Assembly: GCA_963726795.1 (NCBI GenBank)
Contig: CAVSDD010000004.1
Span: 496,001 to 560,000, forward strand
DNA: 64,000 bases
Reading direction: 5' to 3'
From: Hyphomicrobium_A sp963726795
GTDB taxonomy: Bacteria; Pseudomonadota; Alphaproteobacteria; Rhizobiales; Hyphomicrobiaceae
Shown: piece by piece, positions 27,307-37,889 of the stretch
How the letters are laid out: each line of letters begins with the position of its first letter
Position numbering within the stretch: the first letter of the stretch is position 1
Program-made: the position numbers and the translations under genes
Notes under the pieces: generated by a model
What the model was told of the DNA's origin: nothing
Databases searched by the model: none
The model's input: the letters and a program-made list of their open reading frames with translations, nothing else

Positions 27307-28275
27307 ATGAACCTGCTCGATACGCTCTCCAATCCAACCTTCCTGGTTACGGTGCTGACGGCGGTCTGCGCCTTTGCCACCGTGCTCACCGTCGCGATGC
27401 CGATCCTAGAGCGCGACCGCATGAGCCATCGCATGCGCGTCATGGCCATCGAGCGCGACAAGATGCGTGCGGCGCGGCTGGCCGATATGGCGAAGGACCG
27501 GCAGTCTCTGCGCCAGGCCGCTTCCAAGGGCTATATGCAGGGCTTCGTCGATCGCCTCAACCTGCGCCAGATGTACGATACCGACGATCTGCGCGATAAG
27601 CTGAAGCGCGCGGGCTTGCGGGGACAGGCGCCGCTCGTCACTTACATGTTTCTGCGCGTCGCGATCCCGATCGCCGCGTTTGCGTTGGCGCTGTTCTACC
27701 TGTTCGTCATGGGCGCTCTCTCTTACCCGCCGATGATCAAGCTCCTGATCGCGCTCTGCATGGCGTTCGTCGGGTCGTATCTTCCCAACCTATTCATCGA
27801 GAACCTGGCGCAGAAGCGTCAAAGTGCGATCAAGATCGTCTTCCCCGATGCGCTCGACATGCTGCTGATCTGCGTGCAGTCGGGAATGTCGGTTGAAGCC
27901 GCGTTCGGGCGCGTCTCGAAGGAAATGGCGGGCCAGTCGATGGAGCTGGCCGAGGAGATGAGCCTCACGACGGCCGAGCTTTCCTATCTGCAGGATCGCA
28001 GGCAGGCGTTCGACAACTTCGGCAAGCGCACCGGCATCCCGGGTGTGAAGGCGGTAACGACGGCGCTCATTCAGGCGGAGCGCTACGGCACGCCGGTCGG
28101 TCAGGCGCTGCGGGTGATGGCCAAAGAGAACCGCGACATCCGCCAGTCGGAGGCCGAGAAAAAGGCCGCCGCGCTGCCGCCCAAGCTGACGGTTCCGATG
28201 ATCCTGTTCTTCCTGCCGGTGCTGTTCGTCGTCATTCTAGGCCCGGCGGCCATCAGGTTCTGGGAGTTCCACTGA
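27307..28275 (+). CDS. tadC: Tad inner-membrane platform protein TadC
   Basis: A 322-residue partner of TadB with the T2SSF fold. It has an N-terminal membrane segment (FLVTVLTAVCAFATVLTV), a helix pair around residues 115-165 and the domain signature PDALDMLLICVQSGMSVEAAFGRVS, and ends with a hydrophobic segment LFFLPVLFVVILGPAAI. It is the last gene of the rightward Tad operon. tadD converges on it 59 bp away. Confidence 0.92.
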   Translation: MNLLDTLSNPTFLVTVLTAVCAFATVLTVAMPILERDRMSHRMRVMAIERDKMRAARLADMAKDRQSLRQAASKGYMQGFVDRLNLRQMYDTDDLRDKLKRAGLRGQAPLVTYMFLRVAIPIAAFALALFYLFVMGALSYPPMIKLLIALCMAFVGSYLPNLFIENLAQKRQSAIKIVFPDALDMLLICVQSGMSVEAAFGRVSKEMAGQSMELAEEMSLTTAELSYLQDRRQAFDNFGKRTGIPGVKAVTTALIQAERYGTPVGQALRVMAKENRDIRQSEAEKKAAALPPKLTVPMILFFLPVLFVVILGPAAIRFWEFH

Positions 28276-28334
28276 ATCTGGCGGCATCGCCGTGAAGGTG
28301 CGCCGGCGCGATTTGAAACACGCGCGGCGCCCGC

Positions 28335-29474
28335 TCACTTCTTGGTCTTGGCGGCCTCGGTCAAGGCGACCTGCGTCATCCAGCTGTCGCCCGTCTGGTC
28401 GATCGTCGGACCGATCGTGGGCTTAAGCAAAGCCGTCGTCTTTGCCGGCTCGATCTTCTTTTCCTGCGCAATCTTGGCTGCCGGCTTTTTGGCGTGCACT
28501 TGGGCGACCGCCGGAGACCAGCCGCTATAAGTGCCGGGCGCGGGCGTTTTCGCCGACGCAGTCGCCGGCGCGCTTGCCGCCGCAGCCGCAACTTTCGGGT
28601 TCGCTTTGGGCGCCGGTACCGGCACCTCGGCGACCTGAGGCTCGTCGGCAGCAGCGTTCTTGGCATCGAGCTTGACGACGCGGCGCAGGTAGTCGGCGTT
28701 CTCCGCCGCCTTGTCGGCCGGCATGTCCAGTTCGGCCACTTGCTTGGATTCCAGGTTCTTGCCCTGGAGCCCGAGCACAAGAGCGAGGTTCTGGCGGATC
28801 TTGGGCGCGCTTGGATCGGCGGCCGAGGCCTGGCGCAGCATGAGCTCGGCCTTTGCCGGCTCGCCGTTCATGGCGTGTGCCAGGGCGAGGTTGCTCAAGA
28901 CGGACGGCTGATCGTGAGCGAGGCTGAGCGCGCGCTCGTAAAAGGGGATCGCTTCGTTGTATTTGCCTTGCTTGGCAAGCACCGTTCCGCGAGCGGAGAT
29001 GACCCGCCAGTCGGGGTTGGTCGGATCGTCGGCGGCTGCAAGCAGGGTGGCTGCAACGTTGACTTGATCGAGGTCGAGCGCCAGGCGGCCATACTCGCCG
29101 GCGAGCTTGTGGTCCTCGCCGTGGAAGATCGAAGCCTGCTGCAGGACCGCAAGCGCGCGCTGCTTCTCGCCCATGGCTTTCAGGTTGCGCGCATAGCTCA
29201 AGGCCGCATCGAGGTCGCGCGGGTTCTCGGCGTATTTCTGGCCCCACCACTCGGTGGCCTTCACGAGCTCCGACTTGTCGCCGACCTTCGGCTGCTTGTC
29301 GTTGCTCGCCTGCGTGTCGACCTTGGCGGCCGGGAGCGGCTCATTGAGCGACAGAGGCGATGGCCCATTGCCCGAGGCGCAGGCGCCGAGCGCCAGGCAA
29401 ACTCCAAGCGTTGCCAGGCCGCGGCCGGCCCTAGGCACGCAAACTGGGGAATGCCAACGTCTGACGAGCACCAT
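28335..29474 (-). CDS. tadD: TPR-containing lipoprotein TadD
   Basis: A 379-residue tetratricopeptide protein required as a pilotin-like factor in Tad systems. The signal peptide ends with a lipobox LGAC. TPR repeats run from about residue 75 to 240 (EAIPFYERALSLAHDQPSVLSNLALAH; AELMLRQASAADPSAPKIRQNLAL). A Lys/Ala/Pro-rich disordered C-terminus follows. It is encoded opposite the main operon, with TTAA-N6-TTAA about 80 bp upstream of its start. Confidence 0.88.
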   Translation of the reverse strand: MVLVRRWHSPVCVPRAGRGLATLGVCLALGACASGNGPSPLSLNEPLPAAKVDTQASNDKQPKVGDKSELVKATEWWGQKYAENPRDLDAALSYARNLKAMGEKQRALAVLQQASIFHGEDHKLAGEYGRLALDLDQVNVAATLLAAADDPTNPDWRVISARGTVLAKQGKYNEAIPFYERALSLAHDQPSVLSNLALAHAMNGEPAKAELMLRQASAADPSAPKIRQNLALVLGLQGKNLESKQVAELDMPADKAAENADYLRRVVKLDAKNAAADEPQVAEVPVPAPKANPKVAAAAASAPATASAKTPAPGTYSGWSPAVAQVHAKKPAAKIAQEKKIEPAKTTALLKPTIGPTIDQTGDSWMTQVALTEAAKTKK

Positions 29475-29589
29475 CTCGATAGTCTCCCTGCACGGTCAAC
29501 GGACGCGAATCTGTCCTTTGAACGTCAGCTTGTGAGACAGTCCTCAACAAACGATTAACCCTGCTTAACAGGTGGTATCCGGCGAGCGC

Positions 29590-30255
29590 CTAGGCCGGAT
29601 GTTCCGCCGTCTCGGCCCGCGCGGCTTCGGCCCAGACCGCCATCTCCGGCATGGCGAAGATCGCCTCGACATAGGCTTGCCCGGTGCCGTCGTCGCCGTA
29701 GGGGCCAAGCTCAGGCAGGTAGGTGCGGAAGCGGGAGGCGACGGGGGCATACATGGCATCCACCGCCGTGAAGCCGCCAAGGAGGAACGGACCGCCTGCG
29801 CCGAAGCGGCCGCGCAGCTCTCGCCATAGCGAGAGGATGCGGGCGACGTCGCTCGCGGCTTCGGGCGGCAGGGCGGGGAGGGGCGCACGCTCCAGCAGTT
29901 GCATCGAGCAGCTCTGCCGCAGCGCATTGAAGCCCGAGTGTATTTCTGCCGCTGCCGACCGGCCGATTGCGCGCGCAACTCGGTCGGCGGGCCACAGGCC
30001 GGCGTCGTGGTGGCGCTCGGCCAGATACTCGATGATGGCGAGGCTGTCCCAGATCGTCAGGTCGCCGTCGATGAGGGCTGGCACAAAGCCCGAGGGCGAG
30101 TGGCGCAGGATCTGCTCCTTCGATTCTGGCCGCCGCAGCCTGACGTTGATCTCCTGAAACGCAATCCCGGCGCGCTTCATCGCGAGCCAGGGCCGCAGAC
30201 TCCAGCTCGACCAATTTTTGTCACCGATGACGAGGCGATAGCCCTCCGTTGTCAT
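29590..30255 (-). CDS. Glutathione S-transferase family protein
   Basis: A 221-residue GST-fold protein. The thioredoxin-like N-terminal domain begins YRLVIGDKNWSSWSLRPWLAMK, with a Ser in the position of the catalytic residue, and contains the cis-Pro and substrate segments GFVPALIDGDLTIWDSLAIIEYLAE. The helical C-terminal domain ends near residue 210. The SSWSLRPW signature resembles bacterial zeta/maleylacetoacetate-isomerase-like GSTs, but substrate cannot be deduced. Monocistronic and leftward. Confidence 0.85.
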   Translation of the reverse strand: MTTEGYRLVIGDKNWSSWSLRPWLAMKRAGIAFQEINVRLRRPESKEQILRHSPSGFVPALIDGDLTIWDSLAIIEYLAERHHDAGLWPADRVARAIGRSAAAEIHSGFNALRQSCSMQLLERAPLPALPPEAASDVARILSLWRELRGRFGAGGPFLLGGFTAVDAMYAPVASRFRTYLPELGPYGDDGTGQAYVEAIFAMPEMAVWAEAARAETAEHPA

Positions 30256-30355
30256 GCTCTTGCCTTGCGCCCGTTGATCCTATTGTCTGCGGCCCTGAGT
30301 TTAGCGCGAAACAGCAGCACCGGCAGCATCTCAAAGCAGGCGGCGGAACTTCCCG

Positions 30356-31765
30356 ATGAGCGATTCCCTACGTGCCGAGGCGGTCTTCGCGGGCAAGGAT
30401 TCAGGCGACGCGGCCACGCCCATCTGGCTGGTCGAGAAGGGGAAGCAGCCGGCGGGCTTGAGCGCATCGCAACTGCGCTGGATCGAAGCCTCGGGCTTCA
30501 AGGGCAACGCCAAGCAGCAGGCGCTGCTGCCGGGTCCCGATGGCGGCATCGCGGGCGTCCTGCTCGGCATGGGGGATTGGGCGGCGGGCGAGCCGAGCGG
30601 GCCGTCCGAGTTGTTGCTCGGTCAACTTGCCCAGACGCTGCCGGCAGGCTCGTACCGCTTGCAGCAGGCTCCGCGCGATCCAACGCTCGCCGCCGTGGCA
30701 TGGGGCCTCGGCGCCTACCGTTTCGTTCGCTACAAAGCTTCCCCGTCGGGAGAGCAGCCGCGCCTGGCGATGCCCGACGGCGCAAACAGAGAGCAAGTGC
30801 TGAGCACGATCGAGGCGGTCTGGCAAAGTCGCAGCCTCATCAATACGCCAGCATCCGATTTGGGGCCGGCCGAGTTGGCCGACGCCGTGCGCGCGCTTGC
30901 CGGGCGCTATGGCGCGCGCTTCTCTGTGATCGAAGGCGACGACCTGCTGAAAGCCAATTTCCCCATGATCCACGCGGTGGGACGCGCAAGCTCGCGCGCC
31001 CCGCGCCTCATCGACATGACGTGGGGGCGCGAGGATGCGCCGCTGGTCACACTCATCGGCAAGGGCATCTGCTTCGACACGGGCGGTCTCGATATCAAGC
31101 CCGCAAGCGGCATGCTGCTCATGAAAAAGGACATGGGCGGCGCGGCAACCGCGATCGCTCTTGCGCACATGATCATGGCGCACGGGCTCAACGTGCGTCT
31201 GCGCCTGTTGATCCCGGCGGCGGAGAACAGCATTTCCGGCGACGCGTTCCGTCCCAGCGATGTCTTGCGCTCGCGCGCGGGCAAGACGGTCGAGGTCGGC
31301 AATACCGACGCGGAAGGGCGTCTCGTGCTCGCCGATGCCATATCGCTCGCGGACGAGGAAGCGCCGCAAAACATGTTCGTTTTTGCCACGCTCACGGGCG
31401 CCGCGCGCGTGGCGCTGGGCCCCGACGTGCCGGCGCTCTTCACCGATGACGACGCCTTTGCCGGCGATCTTACCGCGCGCGGCGCCGCTGTCGGCGATCC
31501 GGTCTGGCGGCTACCGCTGTGGGCGGGCTATGACTCCAAGCTCGACAGCCAGGTGGCGGACATGAACAACATCTGGGAAGCGCCGTTTGCCGGCGCGATC
31601 ATCGCTGCCTTGTTTCTGCGCCGGTTTTCAACGCGCGCCCGGCGGTTTGCGCACTTCGACATGTACGGCTGGCGTTCGGCCCCAACCGCACTCGGCCCCA
31701 AGGGCGGAGAGGCGCAGGTCGCGCGCGGCTTGTTCGCCGTCTTGCAAAAGGAGTATTCGCAGTGA
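30356..31765 (+). CDS. Leucyl aminopeptidase family (M17) protein
   Basis: A 469-residue two-metal aminopeptidase of the M17 family acting in cytoplasmic peptide turnover. The catalytic domain has the metal-ligand segments IGKGICFDTGGLDIKP, MKKDMGGAA, AENSISGDAFRPSDV and NTDAEGRLVLADA (residues 316-328). The N-terminal domain is divergent from E. coli PepA, as in many alphaproteobacterial paralogues. The following NlpC/P60 gene starts inside its stop codon (GTGA), suggesting co-translation. Confidence 0.9.
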   Translation: MSDSLRAEAVFAGKDSGDAATPIWLVEKGKQPAGLSASQLRWIEASGFKGNAKQQALLPGPDGGIAGVLLGMGDWAAGEPSGPSELLLGQLAQTLPAGSYRLQQAPRDPTLAAVAWGLGAYRFVRYKASPSGEQPRLAMPDGANREQVLSTIEAVWQSRSLINTPASDLGPAELADAVRALAGRYGARFSVIEGDDLLKANFPMIHAVGRASSRAPRLIDMTWGREDAPLVTLIGKGICFDTGGLDIKPASGMLLMKKDMGGAATAIALAHMIMAHGLNVRLRLLIPAAENSISGDAFRPSDVLRSRAGKTVEVGNTDAEGRLVLADAISLADEEAPQNMFVFATLTGAARVALGPDVPALFTDDDAFAGDLTARGAAVGDPVWRLPLWAGYDSKLDSQVADMNNIWEAPFAGAIIAALFLRRFSTRARRFAHFDMYGWRSAPTALGPKGGEAQVARGLFAVLQKEYSQ

Positions 31766-32691
31766 GCGGCAATGGCGGCGACACCGCGAACGTGAATTCG
31801 TCGGCGCGCTCCGCCGCGTCGCTCGACGGGCGCCGAAATGTTTTCCGCCCCGACCTGGCCGCGAAATCCCTCTACGGCAGGGTCAGCGCGCCGCGCTACG
31901 TGCAGGGATATCCCGCGCAGGTCGTGCGTGCCGCAGTGCCGCTGCGCAGCCGGCCATTAGCCGCGACGGGTTTTGCGACCGAAGCGTTGTTCGGCGAGGA
32001 AGTGACGGTCTACGAGGAAAGCGAAGGCTGGGCCTGGGTGCAGCTCACGCGCGACCGCTACGTCGGCTACGTGCCCGTCGATACGCTCTCGCAGGAAATC
32101 TTCACGCCGACGCATCGCGTCCGCGCGCTCGGTACGTTCGTGTACCCCGAGGCGGATATCAAGTCGGCCCCGCTCATGCATTTGAGCCTCAATGCCCAGC
32201 TCAATGTCGTGGCCGCGGACGCGCGGTTCTGCAAGCTGAAGGGCGGCGGTTTCGTAATCGCAAGGCACCTGACCGAGCGCGATCGGTTCGCCAAGGACTA
32301 CGTGGAGATCGCCGAGCGCTTCATCGGAACCCCCTATTTGTGGGGCGGACGCACGCGCCTTGGCCTCGACTGCTCGGGCCTCGTGCAGCTCTGTCTTGAA
32401 TCAGCAGGCATCACATGTCCGCGTGATTCCGACATGCAGCAGGTCGAGCTCGGCCACGACGTTTCGGTGCGCGATGCCTCCGAAGGCCTGCAGCGGGGCG
32501 ATCTGATCTTCTGGAAAGGTCACGTCGCCATCATGGTGGATAGCGTCACGCTGCTGCACGCCAACGCTCATCACATGACGGTTGCGGCCGAAACGCTGCC
32601 CGAGGCGGCGCAACGCATCGCCAAATCGGGCGTGGAGGTCGTGGCGGTTCGCCGCCTGCCGGGGTTGTCGATCGCGCCGCGCGGGGCTTAG
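31762..32691 (+). CDS. SH3-domain NlpC/P60 family peptidoglycan or peptide hydrolase
   Basis: A 309-residue cysteine peptidase. Residues about 45-165 contain two bacterial SH3-like segments (AVPLRSRPLAATGF; EGWAWVQLTRDRYVGYVPVDTL). The C-terminal NlpC/P60 domain has catalytic C204 in LGLDCSGLVQ and H254 in KGHVAIMVD. There is no obvious signal peptide, and it is translationally coupled to the M17 aminopeptidase. This suggests a role in recycling murein peptides in the cytoplasm, comparable to DPP VI-type enzymes; that role is inferred from the pairing. Starts with GTG. Confidence 0.88.
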   Translation: MSGNGGDTANVNSSARSAASLDGRRNVFRPDLAAKSLYGRVSAPRYVQGYPAQVVRAAVPLRSRPLAATGFATEALFGEEVTVYEESEGWAWVQLTRDRYVGYVPVDTLSQEIFTPTHRVRALGTFVYPEADIKSAPLMHLSLNAQLNVVAADARFCKLKGGGFVIARHLTERDRFAKDYVEIAERFIGTPYLWGGRTRLGLDCSGLVQLCLESAGITCPRDSDMQQVELGHDVSVRDASEGLQRGDLIFWKGHVAIMVDSVTLLHANAHHMTVAAETLPEAAQRIAKSGVEVVAVRRLPGLSIAPRGA

Positions 32692-33152
32692 CGCCGATAC
32701 GGCAAGAACCGCCGCTCGCGCAGCTCGGTGCCGTCGTCGTCGAGCGAAGGCCGCCCGTGCGGCTCGCCGCGTGCTTCGCGCCAGATGCCGCCGCTCGCCA
32801 GCGTCACCAGCGTCTCGACCGAGCGCTCAAGCCCTGTGAAGCGGCTGATCCATTGGCGCTGGACGACATCGCCCTTGGCGATCGCCTCGACGAAGGGGAG
32901 GAACACCTCGAAGGACTCGATCGGCAGGCTCTCGTAGGATTCCTCGCCGATCGCCAGATCGTAGCGCTGGTCATAGTGAAGGATCAGCTCGAACGGACAG
33001 GCCTGCGACAGGCCCGGCGCCACCGCCATTTTCCAGAAGCCGTCGGTCTCCGATTCGTCGACACGCGCGGTGTCTGCGATCGAAGGGGCCCAGTACTTCA
33101 GGACCGTGATGGTCGTCTGCAGACGCGAATGGAAGACATCGTCGGGGAGCAT
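32688..33152 (-). CDS. Conserved hypothetical protein
   Basis: A 154-residue soluble acidic protein beginning MLPDDVFHSRLQTTITVLK. It contains RVDESETDGFWKMAVAPGLS and LILHYDQRYDLAIGEESYESLP. No domain of known function is recognised. Codon and amino-acid composition look genuine. Its stop overlaps the convergent NlpC/P60 stop by 4 bp. Confidence 0.65.
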   Translation of the reverse strand: MLPDDVFHSRLQTTITVLKYWAPSIADTARVDESETDGFWKMAVAPGLSQACPFELILHYDQRYDLAIGEESYESLPIESFEVFLPFVEAIAKGDVVQRQWISRFTGLERSVETLVTLASGGIWREARGEPHGRPSLDDDGTELRERRFLPYRR

Positions 33153-33230
33153 GGCGCCAGGATGCTGTTATTGGATGTCGCAAGCATGACGCAAGCCCCG
33201 GCGGTTTCAAGCGCGTTTGTGCGGATTTCC

Positions 33231-33866
33231 TCAGCCCGTTTGCTGCTGCGCGAGCTTGGCGTCCTCCGCAAGCTGGCGCTGCATGGCCGGACGCGCGCTC
33301 AAACGCGCCACATAGTCCGTGAATTCAGGCAGATCGGGGATCAGCTTGAACAGCATTCCCCAGCGGAGCGTCGACCCGATGACGACGTCGGCGGCGGTGA
33401 ACTGCTCGCCGAGAAGATAAGGCTTGCCAGCAATCGCCTGCCGCACCACCTCGATCACCGTGTCGTAGTCGGCCCAGCCTGCCGTGGATCGTGGCGCTGG
33501 CGGACGATTGAGCGCCTTATCGATCATCGCGGGCTCGATGCAGCTCGGCGCGAAGAACAGCCACTTGAGATAGGGACCGCGGCGAGGATCGCCGATCGGC
33601 GGCGCGAGTGACGCCCTGGGATAGGTGTCTGCCAGGTAGCAGCAGATCGCCGAGACCTCAGTGATCACGACGCCGTCGTCGACGAGCGTCGGCACCTTCC
33701 CCATGGGGTTTATTGCGCGGAATTCCGGCTTAGTCTGGTCGCCGCCCTTCAGGCTGAGAAACTCGATCTCGTAAGGCTCGCCGGTCTCTTCGAGCATCCA
33801 GCGCGCGACCGACGAGCGCGAAGGCGCCGCGTGATAGAGCTTGAGCCGAGGCTTTGCTACCGACAT
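33231..33866 (-). CDS. Glutathione S-transferase family protein
   Basis: A 211-residue GST. The N-terminal thioredoxin-like domain (LKLYHAAPSRSSVARWMLEE) has a Ser pair in the active-site loop, then NPMGKVPTLVDDGVVITEVSAICCYLADTYP with the cis-Pro, Glu and Ser typical of glutathione binding. The helical C-terminal domain contains FTAADVVIGSTLRWGMLF. It is unrelated in close sequence to the GST at 29,590. It lies upstream of, and 24 bp from, the leftward yejF end, but it starts its own unit. Confidence 0.87.
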   Translation of the reverse strand: MSVAKPRLKLYHAAPSRSSVARWMLEETGEPYEIEFLSLKGGDQTKPEFRAINPMGKVPTLVDDGVVITEVSAICCYLADTYPRASLAPPIGDPRRGPYLKWLFFAPSCIEPAMIDKALNRPPAPRSTAGWADYDTVIEVVRQAIAGKPYLLGEQFTAADVVIGSTLRWGMLFKLIPDLPEFTDYVARLSARPAMQRQLAEDAKLAQQQTG

Positions 33867-33890
33867 CGGAAATCCTCTTGAGTGGGCAGA

Positions 33891-35522
<1,632 letters not shown>

Positions 35523-35531
35523 GGTTATCCT

Positions 35532-36756
35532 CTAGCGGAAGGTCTTGCGCGGATCGAAAGCGTCGCGCACGGCCTCGCCGATGAAGATCAGCAGCGAAAG
35601 CATGATGGCGACGGTGAAGAAGCCGGTGAGGCCGAGCCACGGCGCCTCGAGGTGGCGCTTGCCTTGCAGCAGTAGCTCGCCCAGCGATGGCGACCCCGGC
35701 GGCAGCCCGAGCCCAAGGAAATCGAGCGCAGTAAGAGCTGCGATGCTTCCCGACAGCAGGAAGGGAAGGAACGTCAGCGTCGCCACCATGGCGTTGGGCA
35801 GCATGTGCTTCAGCATGATCTTGACGTGGCTCAGTCCGAGCGCGCGTGCGGCCGTGATGTACTCGAAGTTGCGGGCGCGCAGGAATTCCGCGCGCACCAC
35901 GCCGACGAGGTTCACCCAGTGGAACAAGAGGAGTGTTCCGAGCAGGGTCCAGAACCCAGGCACCAGGACGGAAGAAATGATGATCAGCACGAACAGCGAA
36001 GGTATCGACGACCAGATCTCGAGGAAGCGCTGGAAGATGAGATCGGTGCGCCCGCCGAAGTAGCCCTGCACCGCGCCGGCGGCGACGCCCAGCACCGACG
36101 ACAGCACGGTCAGGATCAGGCCGAATAGCACCGATACGCGAAAGCCGTAGATGACGCGCGCGACGACATCGCGCCCCTGGTTGTCGAGACCGAGCCAGTT
36201 GCGGTTGCCGATCGCTTGGAAGCGCTCGATCTGCGCGGCCGGCGCGTCGCAAAGCGCCGCCTTCGAGGCCCAGGGCGGAGGCGCCGGATAGCCCAGGCAC
36301 AGCTTATCGAGGCCGCGGCGGCCGGGGTAATCCTTGTTGATCGTGTCGTAGGAGTAGCCGATCGGCGGCCAGATCGCCCAGCCGTTCTGCGCGATCTCGT
36401 CCAGGATCACCGGATCCTTGTAGTCGGTGACGGCGAGAAATCCGCCGAACTTCGAATTCAGGATAGTCGACGAGCACGGGCCAAAGGATCTCGCCCTTGT
36501 AGCTCATGACGATGGGGCGATCGTTGGAGAGAAACTCGGCAAACAGCGTCACCACGAACAGCGCCAGGAATACGACGAGGCTCCAGTAGCCGCGCCGGTT
36601 GGCGACGAAGTTGGTCCAGCGGCGCTTGTTGAGCGGGCTCAAATCGAAAACCGCGCTCACGCGGCGGCCGCCGAGCCATGCCGGGAGGCGACGATGCTCC
36701 TCCTCTGGCGGCGGCTGCGACTGCGGCAGCGGCAACTCCAGCGCGCGGGTGTCCAA
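35532..36756 (-). CDS. yejE: Oligopeptide ABC transporter permease YejE (one frame break)
   Basis: One of the two inner-membrane permeases. The N-terminal cytoplasmic and first membrane segment (NRRGYWSLVVFLALFVVTLFAEF) is read in one frame to VDYPE, and the remainder (KFGGFLAVTDYKDPVILDEI, then six-helix BPD_transp_1 domain with ARALGLSHVKIMLKHMLPNA) in another. One surplus base at 36,455-36,456 explains the change. A TTG start at 36,756 is supported by GGGAGG about 8 bases upstream and by 2 bp spacing from the yejB stop. Corrected length is about 407 residues. Confidence 0.9.
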
Positions 36757-36758
36757 AC

Positions 36759-37880
36759 TCAGACCTCCCTGCTCTCGAAGTCGATGCGCGGGTCGACGAG
36801 AGTATAGACGAAATCCGAGATCAGGTTCACCGCCAGACCCATCAGCGAGAAGATCCAAAGCGTGGCGAAGACGACGGGATAATCGCGCTTCTCGATCGAT
36901 TCAAACGAGAGAAGCCCGATGCCGTCGAGCGAAAAGATCGTCTCGATCAGCAACGCGCCCGAGAAAAACGCGGCGATGAAGGCACCGGGGAAGCTCGCGA
37001 TCACAAGCAGCATCGCGTTGCGGAACACGTGCCCGTACAACACCTGGCGCTCGCTCAGGCCCTTGGCCCGCGCCGTCATCACGTACTGCTTGCGGATCTC
37101 GTCGAGGAAGGAGTTCTTGGTCAAAAACGCCATCGTCGTGAACGAGGTCACCGCCATCGCGATGAGCGGCAGCGTCAGGTGCCAGAAATAATCGGTGACC
37201 TTGCCGAAGAGCGACAGCTGATCCCAGTTGTCCGACGTCAGCCCGCGCGAAGGGAACCATTGGAAGAACGAGCTGCCGGCAAAGAGGATCAGCAGCAGCA
37301 CGGCAAACAGAAAGCCCGGAATGGCGTAACCGACCACCAGCACCGCGCTCGACCACGCATCGAACAATTCGCCGTCGTGCACCGCCTTGCGAATCCCGAG
37401 CGGTATCGAGATCAGGTAGGTGAGCAGCGTCATCCATATCCCGAGCGAAATGGAGACGGGCAGCTTCTCCTTCAGAAGCTGCAGCACCGACACGTCGCGG
37501 AAGTAGCTCTTGCCGAAATCGAAGGTGAGATAGTTCTTCATCATGATGAAGAAGCGCACGTAGGCCGGCTTGTCGAAGCCGAACTGCTTCTCCAGGCTCT
37601 TGATGAATTCCGGATCGAGGCCTTGCGCGCCGCGGTATTTCGAGGTCACGGCCTCAGCCGAGCCCTGGCCCATCTGCGATTGCGCGTTTTGGCCCCCCAG
37701 CGTGTCGCCGCCACCGCCGCCGATGCGCGAGACGATGGAGGAATCGTGCCCCGTGAGCTGCGCGATGATGCGCTCGACCGGACCGCCGGGCGCGAACTGA
37801 ATGATGACGAAGCTGATCAGCATGATCCCGAACAGCGTCGGGATGATCAGCAGCAGGCGCTTCAAGAGATAGGCGGCCAT
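36759..37880 (-). CDS. yejB: Oligopeptide ABC transporter permease YejB
   Basis: A 373-residue inner-membrane permease. The N-terminus MAAYLLKRLLLIIPTLFGIM is typical of DppB/OppB/YejB. A periplasmic insert follows, containing an unusual Gly-rich stretch (IVSRIGGGGGDTLGGQNAQS). The EAA loop reads TARAKGLSERQVLYGHVFRNA. It sits 9 bp after yejA and 2 bp before yejE. Confidence 0.94.
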   Translation of the reverse strand: MAAYLLKRLLLIIPTLFGIMLISFVIIQFAPGGPVERIIAQLTGHDSSIVSRIGGGGGDTLGGQNAQSQMGQGSAEAVTSKYRGAQGLDPEFIKSLEKQFGFDKPAYVRFFIMMKNYLTFDFGKSYFRDVSVLQLLKEKLPVSISLGIWMTLLTYLISIPLGIRKAVHDGELFDAWSSAVLVVGYAIPGFLFAVLLLILFAGSSFFQWFPSRGLTSDNWDQLSLFGKVTDYFWHLTLPLIAMAVTSFTTMAFLTKNSFLDEIRKQYVMTARAKGLSERQVLYGHVFRNAMLLVIASFPGAFIAAFFSGALLIETIFSLDGIGLLSFESIEKRDYPVVFATLWIFSLMGLAVNLISDFVYTLVDPRIDFESREV

Positions 37881-37889
37881 CAGGGGGTC

